This document shows positions 1-9,419 of a stretch of 64,000 nucleotides of DNA, piece by piece (within the stretch, counting starts at the first letter, position 1; every line of letters begins with the position of its first letter). This DNA comes from Amnibacterium setariae (GTDB taxonomy: Bacteria > Actinomycetota > Actinomycetes > Actinomycetales > Microbacteriaceae): NCBI RefSeq assembly GCF_003581425.1, contig NZ_QXTG01000002.1, positions 434,001 to 498,000 on the forward strand, written 5' to 3'. A model generated the notes under the pieces. The model was given only the letters and a program-made list of their open reading frames with translations, made no database searches and had not been told where the DNA came from. A program made the translations under genes and the position numbers.

Positions 1-306
1 CACCGCGACCAGCTGCACGAGCACGACGCCGACGGCGATCGCGACGACCCGCCGCCGCGTCCGCTCCCCCGGCAGCAGCCGGGCGGCGAGCCCGCCCCCG
101 GCGCCGCCGATCACGAGGAGCGCGGCGAGCGTGCCGAGCGCGTACTGGCCGAACGGGAGCAGCACCACCGGCGACGTCGAGGGCGTCACCGGCGTGGCCC
201 ACAGGTTCTGCAGCGGGAGGCGCATCCCGTGCACGAGCCACGGCAGCAGCCCGAGCGCGCCGCAGACGACGCCGGCCAGAGGAGGGAGCCAGGGACGCCG
301 CCGCAT
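1..306 (-). CDS. Membrane protein, partial (runs off window start)
   Basis: An ATG on the minus strand at 306 opens 102 uninterrupted codons that continue past base 1, so only the N-terminus is present. The peptide begins MRRRPWLPPLAGVVCGALGL. It has two hydrophobic stretches (about residues 9-25 and 55-75), and a third begins at the window edge after an arginine-rich patch (about residues 82-90). This is the profile of an integral membrane protein with a positive-inside loop. I do not recognise the family. It is divergent from the PPOX gene at 370, with 63 bp between the starts. The CDS call is fairly secure from codon quality and hydrophobic pattern; no function can be given. Confidence 0.6.
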   Translation of the reverse strand, partial: MRRRPWLPPLAGVVCGALGLLPWLVHGMRLPLQNLWATPVTPSTSPVVLLPFGQYALGTLAALLVIGGAGGGLAARLLPGERTRRRVVAIAVGVVLVQLVAV

Positions 307-357
307 GAGCGCACCGTAGCCGGGGCGGGGCGTTCGCGCGCCGATGCACGGCGGGCC

Positions 358-363
358 TACGGT
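358..363 (+). promoter_or_regulatory. -10 hexamer TACGGT of a leaderless promoter
   Basis: TACGGT is followed by 6 bp and then the GTG start at 370, with no Shine-Dalgarno sequence. This matches the TANNNT spacing expected for a leaderless actinobacterial transcript. Confidence 0.55.
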
Positions 364-369
364 CGAGTC

Positions 370-1011
370 GTGAGCGCGACCGACACCTGGACCGGGATCG
401 ACAGCCTCGAGCAGCTCGTGGCGGTGATCGGCGAGCCGAACGCGCGGGCGCGGAACAAGACGCGACCGGCGCTGGTGGAGGTGGACCGGCAGTGGCTCGC
501 CGCCACGCCGTTCTGCATCATGGCCACCGCCGACGCGGAGGGCCGCTGCGACGCCTCCCCCAAGGGCGACCCGGCCGGGCAGCTCGTCCACGTGCTCGAC
601 GACCGGACGATCGCGCTCGCGGAGCGGCCCGGCAACCGCCGCGCGGACGGCTACCGGAACATCCTGGTCAACCGGCACGTCGGGCTGAACTTCTTCATCC
701 CGGGCCGCGGCGACACGCTCCGCATCAACGGCCGCGCGCGCCTGGTCGCGGAGGCGCCCTTCTTCGACGACCTCGTCGTCAAGGGCCACCGCCCGGTGCT
801 CGCCGTGGTCGTCGAGATCGAGGAGCTCTTCTTCCACTGCGCGAAGGCCTTCATGCGGTCCGGCCTGTGGGACCCGGCGACGTGGGACCCGGACGGCCTC
901 GTGCCGCGCCGCGCGGTGGTCGCGAAGCAGGTCGAGCCGGACGGGCGCACCGTCGAGCAGCTCGACGACTACTACCGTCCCGAGAACTACGGCGCCGGGC
1001 TGTACGCCTGA
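370..1011 (+). CDS. Pyridoxamine 5'-phosphate oxidase family (PPOX) flavoprotein
   Basis: A 213-aa protein of the PPOX split-barrel flavoprotein family, of the type often named MSMEG_1061 family. The core is visible as ATPFCIMATADAEGRCDASP (substrate/FMN strand), then ALAERPGNRRADGYRNIL and GLNFFIPGRGDTLRINGRA, the usual strand order of this fold. The family binds FMN or F420 and reduces or scavenges small molecules; the substrate here is unknown. I chose GTG 370 because a -10-like TACGGT ends 6 bp upstream and the family begins about here. The longer upstream reading is Arg-rich and lacks family resemblance. It stands alone, convergent with the gene ending at 1031. Confidence 0.8.
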   Translation: MSATDTWTGIDSLEQLVAVIGEPNARARNKTRPALVEVDRQWLAATPFCIMATADAEGRCDASPKGDPAGQLVHVLDDRTIALAERPGNRRADGYRNILVNRHVGLNFFIPGRGDTLRINGRARLVAEAPFFDDLVVKGHRPVLAVVVEIEELFFHCAKAFMRSGLWDPATWDPDGLVPRRAVVAKQVEPDGRTVEQLDDYYRPENYGAGLYA

Positions 1012-1030
1012 CCCGCGGGTCGGCGCCGCA

Positions 1031-1513
1031 TCAGCGGCGCAGGTTCGCGAAGGGCAGCGCCCGGTAGCGGTCCTTGAAGTCGCCGAGCATGCGCGTCTCG
1101 ACGACGGCCGCGTCCTCGTGCGTCGGGTTCCAGGCGACGAGCAGCGCGTCCCGGTCCTCGAGCTGCCAGAGGTACCGGCCGCCCCAGTGCCCGACCGGCT
1201 CGCCGGCGGCGAAGCGGCGCAGCTCCTCGAGGCGCTTCCGGAGGTCGGCGGCGGAGGCGACGTAGAGCACCTCCGGCTCCTCGACCCACGCCTTCTCGAG
1301 CACGGCGACCTCGACCGTCGGGTCCTTCTTGCGGAAGCGGCCCGCCGGGTTCGTCTCGGCGAAGCGCGGCGCCGGGTCGGCGGACCGCAGCACGGCGTAG
1401 ACGCCGGGCGCCTCGGGCACCTCCGCGTCGGCGATGCGGCCGACGGGGACGAAGCCGGTGAAGCCGCCCTCCTCGAGCGCTCGGCGGGACCAGGGGCGGG
1501 CGTGCTCGGACAC
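1031..1513 (-). CDS. GIY-YIG-like hypothetical protein
   Basis: A 160-aa protein. The segments PGVYAVLRS and VLYVASAADLRKRLEEL resemble the GIY and YIG halves of the GIY-YIG nuclease fold, followed by a WNPTHEDAAVVETRML segment where the catalytic Glu helix would sit and a conserved-looking LPFANL end. The classical Tyr/Arg pattern is only partly kept, so nuclease activity is uncertain. The start is GTG 1513, preceded by AAGGAG with 9-nt spacing, a clear ribosome binding site. No operon partners: it converges with the PPOX gene and is divergent from the phytase-like gene. This could be a DNA-binding or repair accessory protein. Confidence 0.6.
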   Translation of the reverse strand: MSEHARPWSRRALEEGGFTGFVPVGRIADAEVPEAPGVYAVLRSADPAPRFAETNPAGRFRKKDPTVEVAVLEKAWVEEPEVLYVASAADLRKRLEELRRFAAGEPVGHWGGRYLWQLEDRDALLVAWNPTHEDAAVVETRMLGDFKDRYRALPFANLRR

Positions 1514-1581
1514 GGGGGCGGGCTCCTTCTGGCGCGTGCGGGGCCCGGCAGCGGCCGGACTCCGGCAGCACTGACGTCGAC

Positions 1582-1601
1582 GTGCCCCGGACGAGGGGCA
1601 C
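1582..1601. repeat. Small inverted repeat upstream of divergent genes
   Basis: GTGCCCC (1582-1588) and GGGGCAC (1595-1601) form a perfect 7-bp stem with a 6-bp loop in the 227-bp gap between the divergent genes starting at 1513 and 1741. It could be an operator or a short attenuator; there is no further evidence. Confidence 0.3.
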
Positions 1602-1704
1602 GAGCACTCTGGAAGACGCCGCGCGCGATCGCCGGTCGACACGCCCGCGCTCCCCGAGATCCGCGCGTTCACCCGCGGGTCACACGCCCGTCGCCTCCCG
1701 CTCC

Positions 1705-1710
1705 TACCGT
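1705..1710 (+). promoter_or_regulatory. -10 hexamer TACCGT upstream of phytase-like gene
   Basis: TACCGT lies 30 bp before the ATG at 1741. A strong ribosome binding site AAGGAG (1731-1736) lies between them, so this would be a leadered transcript. No convincing -35 was seen. Confidence 0.45.
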
Positions 1711-1740
1711 CCCGGCGGTCACGACCCGCGAAGGAGCACC

Positions 1741-3327
1741 ATGCGCACCTCGATCCCGATCGCGGCGGTCCTCGCCGCCTGCACGCTCACGGCCGCGGCG
1801 GCCGTCAGCGCCGACGCGTCGCCCTTCGGCGCCCGGAACGACGCCTACCGCGTCTCGTCCTCGGCGCCGACGACGGTTCCCGCCCGGCACGGCGTGCTCC
1901 GCAACGACTCCCCCGCGTTCCGGCAGATCGTCGACTCGACGCAGCCGACGTCGGGCGACGTGACGCTGCGCGCCGACGGCGGATTCCGCTACTCGCCCAC
2001 CGGCACCGCGAGGAGGGACTCCTTCACGTACACGACCTCCGACGCCGTCCGCGTGTACAGCGAGGACGAGCCGCCGCTCGCGACCATCGGCGGCGTCGAG
2101 ATCGGCGGGTCCGGCTTCGGGTCGGCCGTCGCGACGGTGCCGGGGCACCCCGACCAGGTCTACGGGCTGACCGACCGCGGCCCGAACGTCGACGGCCCGG
2201 GCGGGTCGAAGATCGAGCCGCTGCCGGACTTCACCCCCTCCATCGGCCGCTTCCGCCTGAGGAACGGGAAGGCCGAGCTGCTGCAGACCATCCCGCTGCG
2301 GGCGGAGGACGGCCACCGGCTGAACGGGCAGGTGAACCCGGCCGCGTCGACGAACGAGACGATCACCGACCTCGACGGTGCCGTCCTGCCCGCCTCGCGG
2401 TACGGCCTCGACAGCGAGGGCCTCGTCGCGATGCCCGACGGGACCTTCTACGTCTCCGACGAGTACGGGCCGTTCATCGTGCACTTCGACCGGCACGGCC
2501 GCGAGCTCGAGCGCTTCTCGCCGCAGGCGGGCACGCTGCCCGCCGAGCTCGGGAACCGCACGCCGAACAAGGGCATGGAGGGGCTCACCGTCACGCCCGA
2601 CGGGCGGACGCTCGTCGGCATCATGCAATCGGCCTTGACCCAGCCCGACGCGACCGCGAAGCCCGGCAAGAACCCGCTCGTCCGCATCGTCACGATCGAC
2701 CTGAAGACCAAACGGACGCACGAGTACCCCTACCTGCTGCAGGACCCGGGCGACACGAGCAGCGCCGTCAGCGAGATCACCGCGCTGTCGTCCACCCGGT
2801 TCCTCGTCGACGAGCGCGACGGCGAGTTCGAGCCCGGCGCGTTCAAGCGCCTGTACGTCGCCGACATCGCCAACGCGACGGACATCGGGCCGCGCGCGGC
2901 CGTCGCCGGCGCCGCCTACTCGTCGACGCTCGGTCTGACCGTCGGCGGGAAGTCGCTCGAGGCGCTGGTCGGCAAGGCGACGACGGCGCAGGGCGCGGCG
3001 AGCCTCGCGGCGGCAGGGATCACCCCGGCGGCGAAGTCGCTGCGGCTCGACCTCGGCGCGCTGCTCACCTCGCTGAACCCGCAGGGCGCGTTCTTCGGCC
3101 ACGACAAGATCGAGGGCGTCGCGGTGACCGACCGCGGCCGGAAGCTGATCGTCTCGAACGACAGCGACTTCGGCATCGCCGGCACGACGGGCGACACCGC
3201 GCCCTTCACGCTCGCCCCGAAGACCGGGCCCGACGGGAAGGTCGACGCGGGCGAGTTCCTCGTGGTCGACCTGACGAAGGTGCAGCACCCGACGAGCACC
3301 GCGACGGTGTCGCTGAACCGCCGGTAG
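1741..3327 (+). CDS. Secreted esterase-like phytase-family protein
   Basis: A 528-aa exported protein. The first about 27 residues form a signal peptide (MRTSIPIAAVLAACTLTAAA, then an Ala-rich cleavage region). Residues about 30-100 resemble an Ig/cadherin-like module (HGVLRNDSP ... GGFRYSPTG ... DSFTYTTSD). The rest matches the 'esterase-like activity of phytase' family: YGLTDRGPNVDG, YGLDSEGLVAMPDGTFYVSD, PNKGMEGLTVTPDGRTL and VSNDSDFGI are the repeated strands of a beta-propeller with acidic Ca-binding loops. The likely role is extracellular hydrolysis of phosphate esters or related organic phosphates. Start ATG 1741 has AAGGAG 4 bp upstream. It is monocistronic, closed by the hairpin at 3339-3372. 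Confidence 0.8.
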   Translation: MRTSIPIAAVLAACTLTAAAAVSADASPFGARNDAYRVSSSAPTTVPARHGVLRNDSPAFRQIVDSTQPTSGDVTLRADGGFRYSPTGTARRDSFTYTTSDAVRVYSEDEPPLATIGGVEIGGSGFGSAVATVPGHPDQVYGLTDRGPNVDGPGGSKIEPLPDFTPSIGRFRLRNGKAELLQTIPLRAEDGHRLNGQVNPAASTNETITDLDGAVLPASRYGLDSEGLVAMPDGTFYVSDEYGPFIVHFDRHGRELERFSPQAGTLPAELGNRTPNKGMEGLTVTPDGRTLVGIMQSALTQPDATAKPGKNPLVRIVTIDLKTKRTHEYPYLLQDPGDTSSAVSEITALSSTRFLVDERDGEFEPGAFKRLYVADIANATDIGPRAAVAGAAYSSTLGLTVGGKSLEALVGKATTAQGAASLAAAGITPAAKSLRLDLGALLTSLNPQGAFFGHDKIEGVAVTDRGRKLIVSNDSDFGIAGTTGDTAPFTLAPKTGPDGKVDAGEFLVVDLTKVQHPTSTATVSLNRR

Positions 3328-3338
3328 CGGGAGGAGAC

Positions 3339-3372
3339 AGGAGGCCCGGATGCAGCCGCGTCCGGGCCTCCT
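3339..3372. terminator. Bidirectional intrinsic-type hairpin
   Basis: A perfect 12-bp stem, AGGAGGCCCGGA (3339-3350) with TCCGGGCCTCCT (3361-3372), around a 10-nt loop. It lies in the 57-bp gap between two convergent genes. There is no T-tract, which is common in high-GC actinobacteria. Confidence 0.75.
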
Positions 3373-3384
3373 GCGTCCCGCCGG

Positions 3385-4413
<1,029 letters not shown>

Positions 4414-4458
4414 TCAGCGGATGCGGAGGGGACGTCCCGCCGGTCACCAGCAGGGGCG

Positions 4459-4487
4459 TTGACCCCGCTCGCCGCCGGTCGTACCGT
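4459..4487 (+). promoter_or_regulatory. Sigma70-type promoter TTGACC-17-TACCGT
   Basis: -35 TTGACC (4459-4464) and -10 TACCGT (4482-4487) are separated by exactly 17 bp. They lie 24 bp upstream of the ATG at 4512, and GGAAGGAG sits in the leader. It is among the best-formed promoters in the window. Confidence 0.7.
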
Positions 4488-4511
4488 GCCGGGATCGCGG
4501 AAGGAGCGGCC

Positions 4512-5333
4512 ATGAGCAGCGCGGCGGGCCGCGCGCCCTCACCGGATCAGACGCCGGCCGGCTGGTCGGACCACGCCGAGCCGTACGACGAGTGGCTGGC
4601 GCCGCTGACGCGGCGCTTCGCAGCCGACGTCGTCGACGCCCTCGCGGTCGGCCCGGGCACTCGGCTGCTCGACGTCGCCGCCGGCACCGGGGCCCTCGCG
4701 CTCGCGGCGGCCGCCTCCGGCGCCGAGGTGCTCGCCACCGACTTCGCCCCCGGCATGGTCGGGCTGCTGGAGCGCCGTGCCGACGCGCTCGGCCTCGCGG
4801 TGACGACGGCGGTGATGGACGGCCAGGCGCTCGACGTACCGGACGGCGCGTTCGACGCCGCCGCGTCGCTGTTCGGTCTGATCTTCTTCCCGGACACGGC
4901 GGCGGGCGCGCGCGAGCTGCACCGCGTGCTCCGGCCCGGCGGGCACGCCGCCGTCGTCGCGAGGGCGGACGGCGGGCTCACCTTCCACCCGCTCGTGCTC
5001 GAGGCCCTCGCGCAGGCGGGCGTCCGCGAACCCGGTCGCGCGGCGGCGCCCGCGGCCTTCCGCCTCAGCGCGCCGGCGGCGCTCGGGGCGCTGCTCACGG
5101 AGGCGGGCTTCGCCGATGTCGCGGTCCGGCTGCTCGAGCACGCGTGGCCGGTCCCTGCCCCGGAGGCGCTGTTCCGGTCGGCCCCGTCCTGGTCCGCACC
5201 GCTCCGACCGGTGTTCGACGACCTCCGACCGGAGCAGGTCTCGGCCGGCGCGGCCGCCTTCCGGGACGTCGTCGTGAAGCGCTTCGGCGGTGCGCTGCCG
5301 GCCCGGGCGCTGCTCGCGACCGGGACGCGCTGA
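4512..5333 (+). CDS. Class I SAM-dependent methyltransferase
   Basis: A 273-aa methyltransferase of the UbiE/Methyltransf_11 type. The SAM-binding motif I is LLDVAAGTGALALA (about residues 54-67), followed by an acidic strand-2 end (ATDFAPGM), motif VMDGQALDVPDGAFD and the post-motif ELHRVLRPGGHAAVV. The C-terminal half has a helical lid seen in enzymes acting on small hydrophobic acceptors; the acceptor is unknown. The start at 4512 is fixed by GGAAGGAG 5 bp upstream and a well-spaced promoter. It converges with the SDR gene (5-bp gap). Confidence 0.85.
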   Translation: MSSAAGRAPSPDQTPAGWSDHAEPYDEWLAPLTRRFAADVVDALAVGPGTRLLDVAAGTGALALAAAASGAEVLATDFAPGMVGLLERRADALGLAVTTAVMDGQALDVPDGAFDAAASLFGLIFFPDTAAGARELHRVLRPGGHAAVVARADGGLTFHPLVLEALAQAGVREPGRAAAPAAFRLSAPAALGALLTEAGFADVAVRLLEHAWPVPAPEALFRSAPSWSAPLRPVFDDLRPEQVSAGAAAFRDVVVKRFGGALPARALLATGTR

Positions 5334-5338
5334 GACGA

Positions 5339-6148
5339 TCAGCGCGGCAGGCGCTCCTCCGCGACGCTGTTGCCGCCGTCGACGACGATCGTCTGCCCCG
5401 TGACGTAGGCGGCGCCGGGCGTGCACAGCCAGGCGATCGCGGCGGCGACCTCGTCCGCCGTCCCGCTCCGGCCGACCGGGACGACGCGACCCTCCTCCGC
5501 CTCGGACGGCAGCTGCGAGCCCGTCGCGATCCATCCCGGCGCGACCGCGTTGGCGGTGATGCCGTGCGGCGCCTCGTCCACCGCGAGCGCGCGCGTGAAC
5601 CCGGCCATACCCGCCTTCGCCGCCGCGTAGACGACGTCGCCGCGCGACGCCATGACGGGCCCGGTCACGCTGCTGACGGCGACGACGCGGCCCCATCCCG
5701 CGCTGCGCATCCCGGGGACCAGCGCCCGGGTGACGAGGAAGGCGCTCGTCAGGTTCTGGCGCAGCCCCGCCTCCCACTCGCCGAGGCCGACGGTCACGTC
5801 GCCGCCGCCCATCGACTCCCCCGTCGCGACCATGCCCGCGTTGTTCACGAGGACCGTCGGCGCCTCGGGCAGAGCGTCGGCGAGCGCGGCGACGAGCCCG
5901 TCGACGTCCGCCCCCGTGTCGAGGCGCGTCACGACGCCGACCGCCTCGACCCCGGCCGCGCGGAGCTCGGCGACCCGGTCGTGGACCCGGCCCGTCGTCG
6001 CCGTGACGGCGACGGCAGCGCCGAGCGCGCCGAGCGCCCGCGCGGTGGCGAAGCCGATCCCCGTGGGGCTCCCGGCGCCGGTGACGAGGGCGGTCCTGCC
6101 CCGCAGGTCGACGGAGGCGGGCAGCGGGAGGGAGCGGGGCGCGGGCAC
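5339..6148 (-). CDS. SDR family oxidoreductase
   Basis: A 269-aa classical short-chain dehydrogenase/reductase. The Rossmann glycine motif is VTGAGSPTGIG (about 22-32), the structural motif is NNAG (102-105), and the catalytic Ser160, Tyr174 and Lys178 lie in VSSVTG and YAAAK. The C-terminus has the family PGWIATG and GQTIVVDGG segments. It resembles 3-oxoacyl-ACP reductase-like SDRs but the substrate is unassigned. The start is GTG 6148: -10 TAGCGT ends 7 bp upstream and there is no Shine-Dalgarno, so the mRNA is probably leaderless. It lies downstream of the SIMPL gene on the same strand but has its own promoter. Confidence 0.88.
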   Translation of the reverse strand: MPAPRSLPLPASVDLRGRTALVTGAGSPTGIGFATARALGALGAAVAVTATTGRVHDRVAELRAAGVEAVGVVTRLDTGADVDGLVAALADALPEAPTVLVNNAGMVATGESMGGGDVTVGLGEWEAGLRQNLTSAFLVTRALVPGMRSAGWGRVVAVSSVTGPVMASRGDVVYAAAKAGMAGFTRALAVDEAPHGITANAVAPGWIATGSQLPSEAEEGRVVPVGRSGTADEVAAAIAWLCTPGAAYVTGQTIVVDGGNSVAEERLPR

Positions 6149-6155
6149 GATGGGG

Positions 6156-6161
6156 ACGCTA
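6156..6161 (-). promoter_or_regulatory. -10 hexamer TAGCGT, leaderless promoter of SDR gene
   Basis: On the minus strand TAGCGT is followed by 7 bp and GTG 6148. There is no ribosome binding site. Confidence 0.55.
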
Positions 6162-6169
6162 GCCGGGGG

Positions 6170-6832
6170 TCAGGAGGCGGCGGGCTCGGCCTCGAAGTCG
6201 GCGGAGAGCTCGACCGCGAGCTCGACGTCCTCCGGGCGGAGCGCGAAGCCGGGGCCGTCGGAGCGGGCGCTCGCCTGGGCGGTCCACTTCATCGAGCCCG
6301 AGCCGCCGCCCGACGCGGGGCGCAGGCCCGCCTCCCTCACCGAGCGGAGCCCGACCGAGGTCGCCCCGATCGCGGCCCCGTAGGCCTCGGCGCGGGCGAC
6401 CGCGTCCCGGACCGCGGCGAGCCGCAGCTCCCGCTCGACCGCGGAGCGCGTCGCGGCGGCGAGGGTCCACTCGACGCGCTCGACGGTCACCCCGGCCGTC
6501 GACCCCGCTTCGAGCAGCCAGCCGGCGAGCGCCTCGAGGTCGCGGAACCGCACGTCGACCCGGGCGGAGGCGAGCTCCACCGTCCGCTGCTGCTCCTCGC
6601 GGCCCTCCCACCGGTGCTCCGACCGCGCCCAGAGCTGGGAGCCGCCGACCCGGGTCGCGGCGCCGCTCGCGAGGAACGCCTCCGCCGTCTCGATCAGCCC
6701 GGCGCGGAGGGCGCGCGTCCGCTCCACGACCTCGGCGCGGTCGTCGCCCTCGAGCTCGACGTTCAGGTGCGCGGTCGCGCGCTCCGCGGGCAGGGAACGG
6801 GAGGCGGAGCCGTGCACGGCGATCAGGACCAT
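6170..6832 (-). CDS. SIMPL (DUF541) domain protein
   Basis: A 220-aa protein with the SIMPL/DUF541 layout: an N-terminal strand IAVHGSASRSLPAERATAHL, a paired ALRAGLIETAEAFLASGA helix, a VDVRFRDLEALAGWLLEAG strand-helix, then VERELRLAAVRDAVARAEAY near the C-terminal half. The fold forms ring-like assemblies in characterised homologues, and its biological role is unclear. No signal peptide is visible, unlike many periplasmic SIMPL proteins, so it is probably cytoplasmic. It starts at ATG 6832 and is divergent from the gene at 6880. Confidence 0.8.
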   Translation of the reverse strand: MVLIAVHGSASRSLPAERATAHLNVELEGDDRAEVVERTRALRAGLIETAEAFLASGAATRVGGSQLWARSEHRWEGREEQQRTVELASARVDVRFRDLEALAGWLLEAGSTAGVTVERVEWTLAAATRSAVERELRLAAVRDAVARAEAYGAAIGATSVGLRSVREAGLRPASGGGSGSMKWTAQASARSDGPGFALRPEDVELAVELSADFEAEPAAS

Positions 6833-6866
6833 GCGGCCATCCTGGCGCCGGAAGGCGCTGCGCTCC

Positions 6867-6872
6867 TAGGCT
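6867..6872 (+). promoter_or_regulatory. -10 hexamer TAGGCT, leaderless promoter
   Basis: TAGGCT, a 7-bp spacer, then GTG 6880, with no Shine-Dalgarno. Confidence 0.5.
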
Positions 6873-6879
6873 CCGGGGC

Positions 6880-7335
6880 GTGGCCCTGTTCAAGTCCCAG
6901 GAGGAGCGCGAGCAGGAGGCGCGGGAGCGCGCCGAGCGCGAGCGGCAGCACGCCGACTGGGTCCGGCGCCAGGAGGAGGCCGCGCGGAAGGCGGAGGCCG
7001 ACCTCGCCTTCGCCGAGTCCCCGCTGGGCCGCGCCCGGCAGGCGCACGCCCGCGGCGACCGCCTGTTCCAGATCGAGCTCGAGGTGAGCCAGCTGACGGG
7101 CGTCGACTCGATGTTCGGCTCGGCGGAGAACGAGATCACGCGCAGCCGCACCGAGCCCGACCTGCTCGGCCGCATCGAGGACGAGGGCTGGCACCTCGAG
7201 CACGTCGGCTACGTCTTCGTCGAGACCGGCTCGACGTCGACGAACGCGATGTTCTCCACCGGGCAGGGCACCGTCACCCGCGGAGTCGTCACGGGCGTCT
7301 ACCTGTTCCGGCGGGTCGAGCGCCCGGCGTCCTGA
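6880..7335 (+). CDS. Conserved hypothetical protein, coiled-coil plus DUF4177-like end
   Basis: A 151-aa protein. Residues 5-45 are almost all Glu/Arg/Ala/Gln and should form a charged helix or coiled coil. The C-terminal half (LFQIELEVSQLTG ... GWHLEHVGYVFVETG ... GVYLFRRVE) resembles the small beta-alpha-beta DUF4177-type fold, where a GW-L-V strand precedes an F-R end. No catalytic residues are recognised. GTG 6880 is chosen because -10 TAGGCT lies 7 bp upstream. It ends 1 bp from the convergent MMPL gene. Confidence 0.65.
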   Translation: MALFKSQEEREQEARERAERERQHADWVRRQEEAARKAEADLAFAESPLGRARQAHARGDRLFQIELEVSQLTGVDSMFGSAENEITRSRTEPDLLGRIEDEGWHLEHVGYVFVETGSTSTNAMFSTGQGTVTRGVVTGVYLFRRVERPAS

Positions 7336-7336
7336 C

Positions 7337-9406
7337 TCAGGCCGCCTCCCCGCGACGCAGCACCGCGTCCCGCCGCGACGGCCACCAGAACCGGTCACCC
7401 GCGATCAGCACGAGCGCGGGCACGAGCAGGGTCCGCACGACCAGGGTGTCGAGCAGCACCCCGATGCAGACGAGCGCGCCGATCTGCGCGAGGGCGACGA
7501 CGGGCAGCACGCCGAGCACGACGAACACCGCCGCGAGCAGCACGCCCGCGCTCGTGATCACCCCGCCGGTCGCGCCGAGCGCGCGCACGATCCCCTCCCG
7601 CGTCCCGACCACCGCCCGCTCCTCGCGCGCCCGCGCGGTGAGGAAGATGTTGTAGTCGACGCCGAGCGCGACGAGGAACAGGAACGCGAACAGCGGCACC
7701 TGCACGTCGAAGCCCGGGAACCCGAACACGTGCTGGAACAGCAGGTTCCCGAGACCGAGGCTCGCGAGGTACGTCGCGAGCACGCTCGCCAGCAGCAGGA
7801 CCGGCGCGACGAGCGAGCGGAGCAGCAGCGCGAGGATCAGGAACACGACGACGAGGATCGCCGGCACGACGACCGCCTGGTCGCGCTGCTGCGCGACCCG
7901 CTGGTCGTAGGCGGTCGCGTCGCTGCCGCCGACGAGGGCGTCGGCGACCCGGCCGCCCTCCACCGCGAACGCCGCCCGGAGGTCGCGGACCGAGGCGAAG
8001 GCGGCGTCGCTCGCGGGCGCACCGGCGAGCTGCAGGTCGAGCTCGGTCCGTCCGCCGGAGGTCGCCCCGGGGGTCACCCGGTCGACGCCGTCGACGTCGC
8101 GGGCGATCGCGGCCACGCGGTCCGCCTCGCCCGCCGGCGCGAGCACGACCGTCTGCGCGGCGGTCCCGGCGGAGAAGGACCGGTCGAGCACCGCCTGCGC
8201 CTGCACGCTCTCGGGGTCGCCGAGCAGCTGCTCGGTCTGCGACAGCCCGAAGCGGAAGCCGACGAGCCCCGAGCCGAGGGCGACGATGCCGAGCACCGCG
8301 ACCACCGCCAGCGTCCTCGGCCGGCGGGCGACCCGGCGGCCGATCGCGCTCCAGACGCCGCGCACCTCCCCCTCCCGGCCCGGCTCGTGCCGCGGCACGA
8401 AGGGCCAGAACAGTCGCCGGCCGAAGACGACGAGCGCGGCAGGCAGCCAGAGGACGGCGGCGAGGATCGCGATCGCGACGCCGATCGCGCACGCGAGGCC
8501 GAGCGCCCGGTTCCCGGAGAGCTCCCCGAGCAGCAGGGTCAGCAGGCTGAGCGCGACCGTGCCGCCGCTCGCGGCGATCGTCGGGCCGGCCGCCCGGACC
8601 GCGGCGCGCATCGCGTCGTGCGGGTCGTCGCGCCGCCGCAGCTCCTCGCGGTAGCGCGAGATGAGCAGCAGCGCGTAGTTCGTGCCGGCGCCGAACACGA
8701 GCACCGACTGGATGCCGGAGACGGAGGCGTCGACCGGAACGCCGGCCGCGCTCGTCACGGCGCCCACGACGACCCGCGCGAGCCCGTCGGCAGCGCCGAC
8801 GACGACGAGCGGCACGATCCAGAGGAGCGGGCTGCGGTACGTGACGATGAGCAGCACCGCGACGACGGCCGCGGTGACGATCAGCAGGCGCAGGTCCGCG
8901 CCGGCGAACGCGTTCACGACGTCCGCCTGGAAGCCGACGGGTCCGGTGATGCGCGCGGTCAGCCCGGCGGGCAGGTCCGTGCGGGCGACCGAGCGGAGGG
9001 CGCTCGCGACCCCCTCCGGGTCGTCCTGCACGCGGTCCGCGTCGAGCGGCACCGCCACGAGCGCGACGCGCCCGTCGTCGCCGACCTGCGGCCGGACGGC
9101 CTGCGGCACGACCGAGCGGTCGGCGAGCGCGGCCGCCCGCTGCCCGATCGCCGTCCGGTCCGCTTCGGTGAGGCCGGCCTCCCGGTCGTACACGACGATC
9201 GCGACGGTGCGGTCCGCACCGGGGAAGCGCTCGAGCAGCGCGGCCACGCGCTGCGACTCCGCGGAGGCCGGCAGGCCGGTGGTCGGCGTGCTGCCGGACT
9301 CGGGCTGCGGCAGCAGCGCGAACAGCGCGCCGACGACGACGAAGCCGCCGAAGAAGGCGAGCCAGGCCGTCCGGCGGCCGGTGAGGAAGCGGGCGATCCG
9401 GTCCAT
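7337..9406 (-). CDS. MMPL/RND-superfamily exporter
   Basis: A 689-aa integral membrane protein with the two-repeat MMPL layout: TM1 near residue 15, a large extracellular loop (about 45-165), a five-helix bundle (about 170-340), a second TM7 near 365, a second loop (about 395-510) and a final five-helix bundle. The signature region GADGLARVVVGAVTS and the TM-rich FGAGTNYALLLISRYREEL are typical of the family, and the second half carries LVALGVDYNIFLTARAREE. These proton-driven pumps export lipids, siderophores or drugs. It is divergent from a MarR regulator across a 13-61 bp gap carrying a perfect palindrome. The start at 9406 has GGAGG 5 bp upstream. Confidence 0.88.
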   Translation of the reverse strand: MDRIARFLTGRRTAWLAFFGGFVVVGALFALLPQPESGSTPTTGLPASAESQRVAALLERFPGADRTVAIVVYDREAGLTEADRTAIGQRAAALADRSVVPQAVRPQVGDDGRVALVAVPLDADRVQDDPEGVASALRSVARTDLPAGLTARITGPVGFQADVVNAFAGADLRLLIVTAAVVAVLLIVTYRSPLLWIVPLVVVGAADGLARVVVGAVTSAAGVPVDASVSGIQSVLVFGAGTNYALLLISRYREELRRRDDPHDAMRAAVRAAGPTIAASGGTVALSLLTLLLGELSGNRALGLACAIGVAIAILAAVLWLPAALVVFGRRLFWPFVPRHEPGREGEVRGVWSAIGRRVARRPRTLAVVAVLGIVALGSGLVGFRFGLSQTEQLLGDPESVQAQAVLDRSFSAGTAAQTVVLAPAGEADRVAAIARDVDGVDRVTPGATSGGRTELDLQLAGAPASDAAFASVRDLRAAFAVEGGRVADALVGGSDATAYDQRVAQQRDQAVVVPAILVVVFLILALLLRSLVAPVLLLASVLATYLASLGLGNLLFQHVFGFPGFDVQVPLFAFLFLVALGVDYNIFLTARAREERAVVGTREGIVRALGATGGVITSAGVLLAAVFVVLGVLPVVALAQIGALVCIGVLLDTLVVRTLLVPALVLIAGDRFWWPSRRDAVLRRGEAA

Positions 9407-9419
9407 GATCCCTCCGGTA

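Noticed and set aside
229-369. Upstream extension of the PPOX gene to ATG 229
   Set aside because: The extra 47 residues are Arg/Pro-rich without family resemblance and overlap the divergent membrane protein gene; the leaderless promoter places the start at 370.
4592-7087. 831-codon open frame across methyltransferase, SDR and SIMPL genes
   Set aside because: It covers three well-supported genes in other frames, and its composition is that of a shadow frame.
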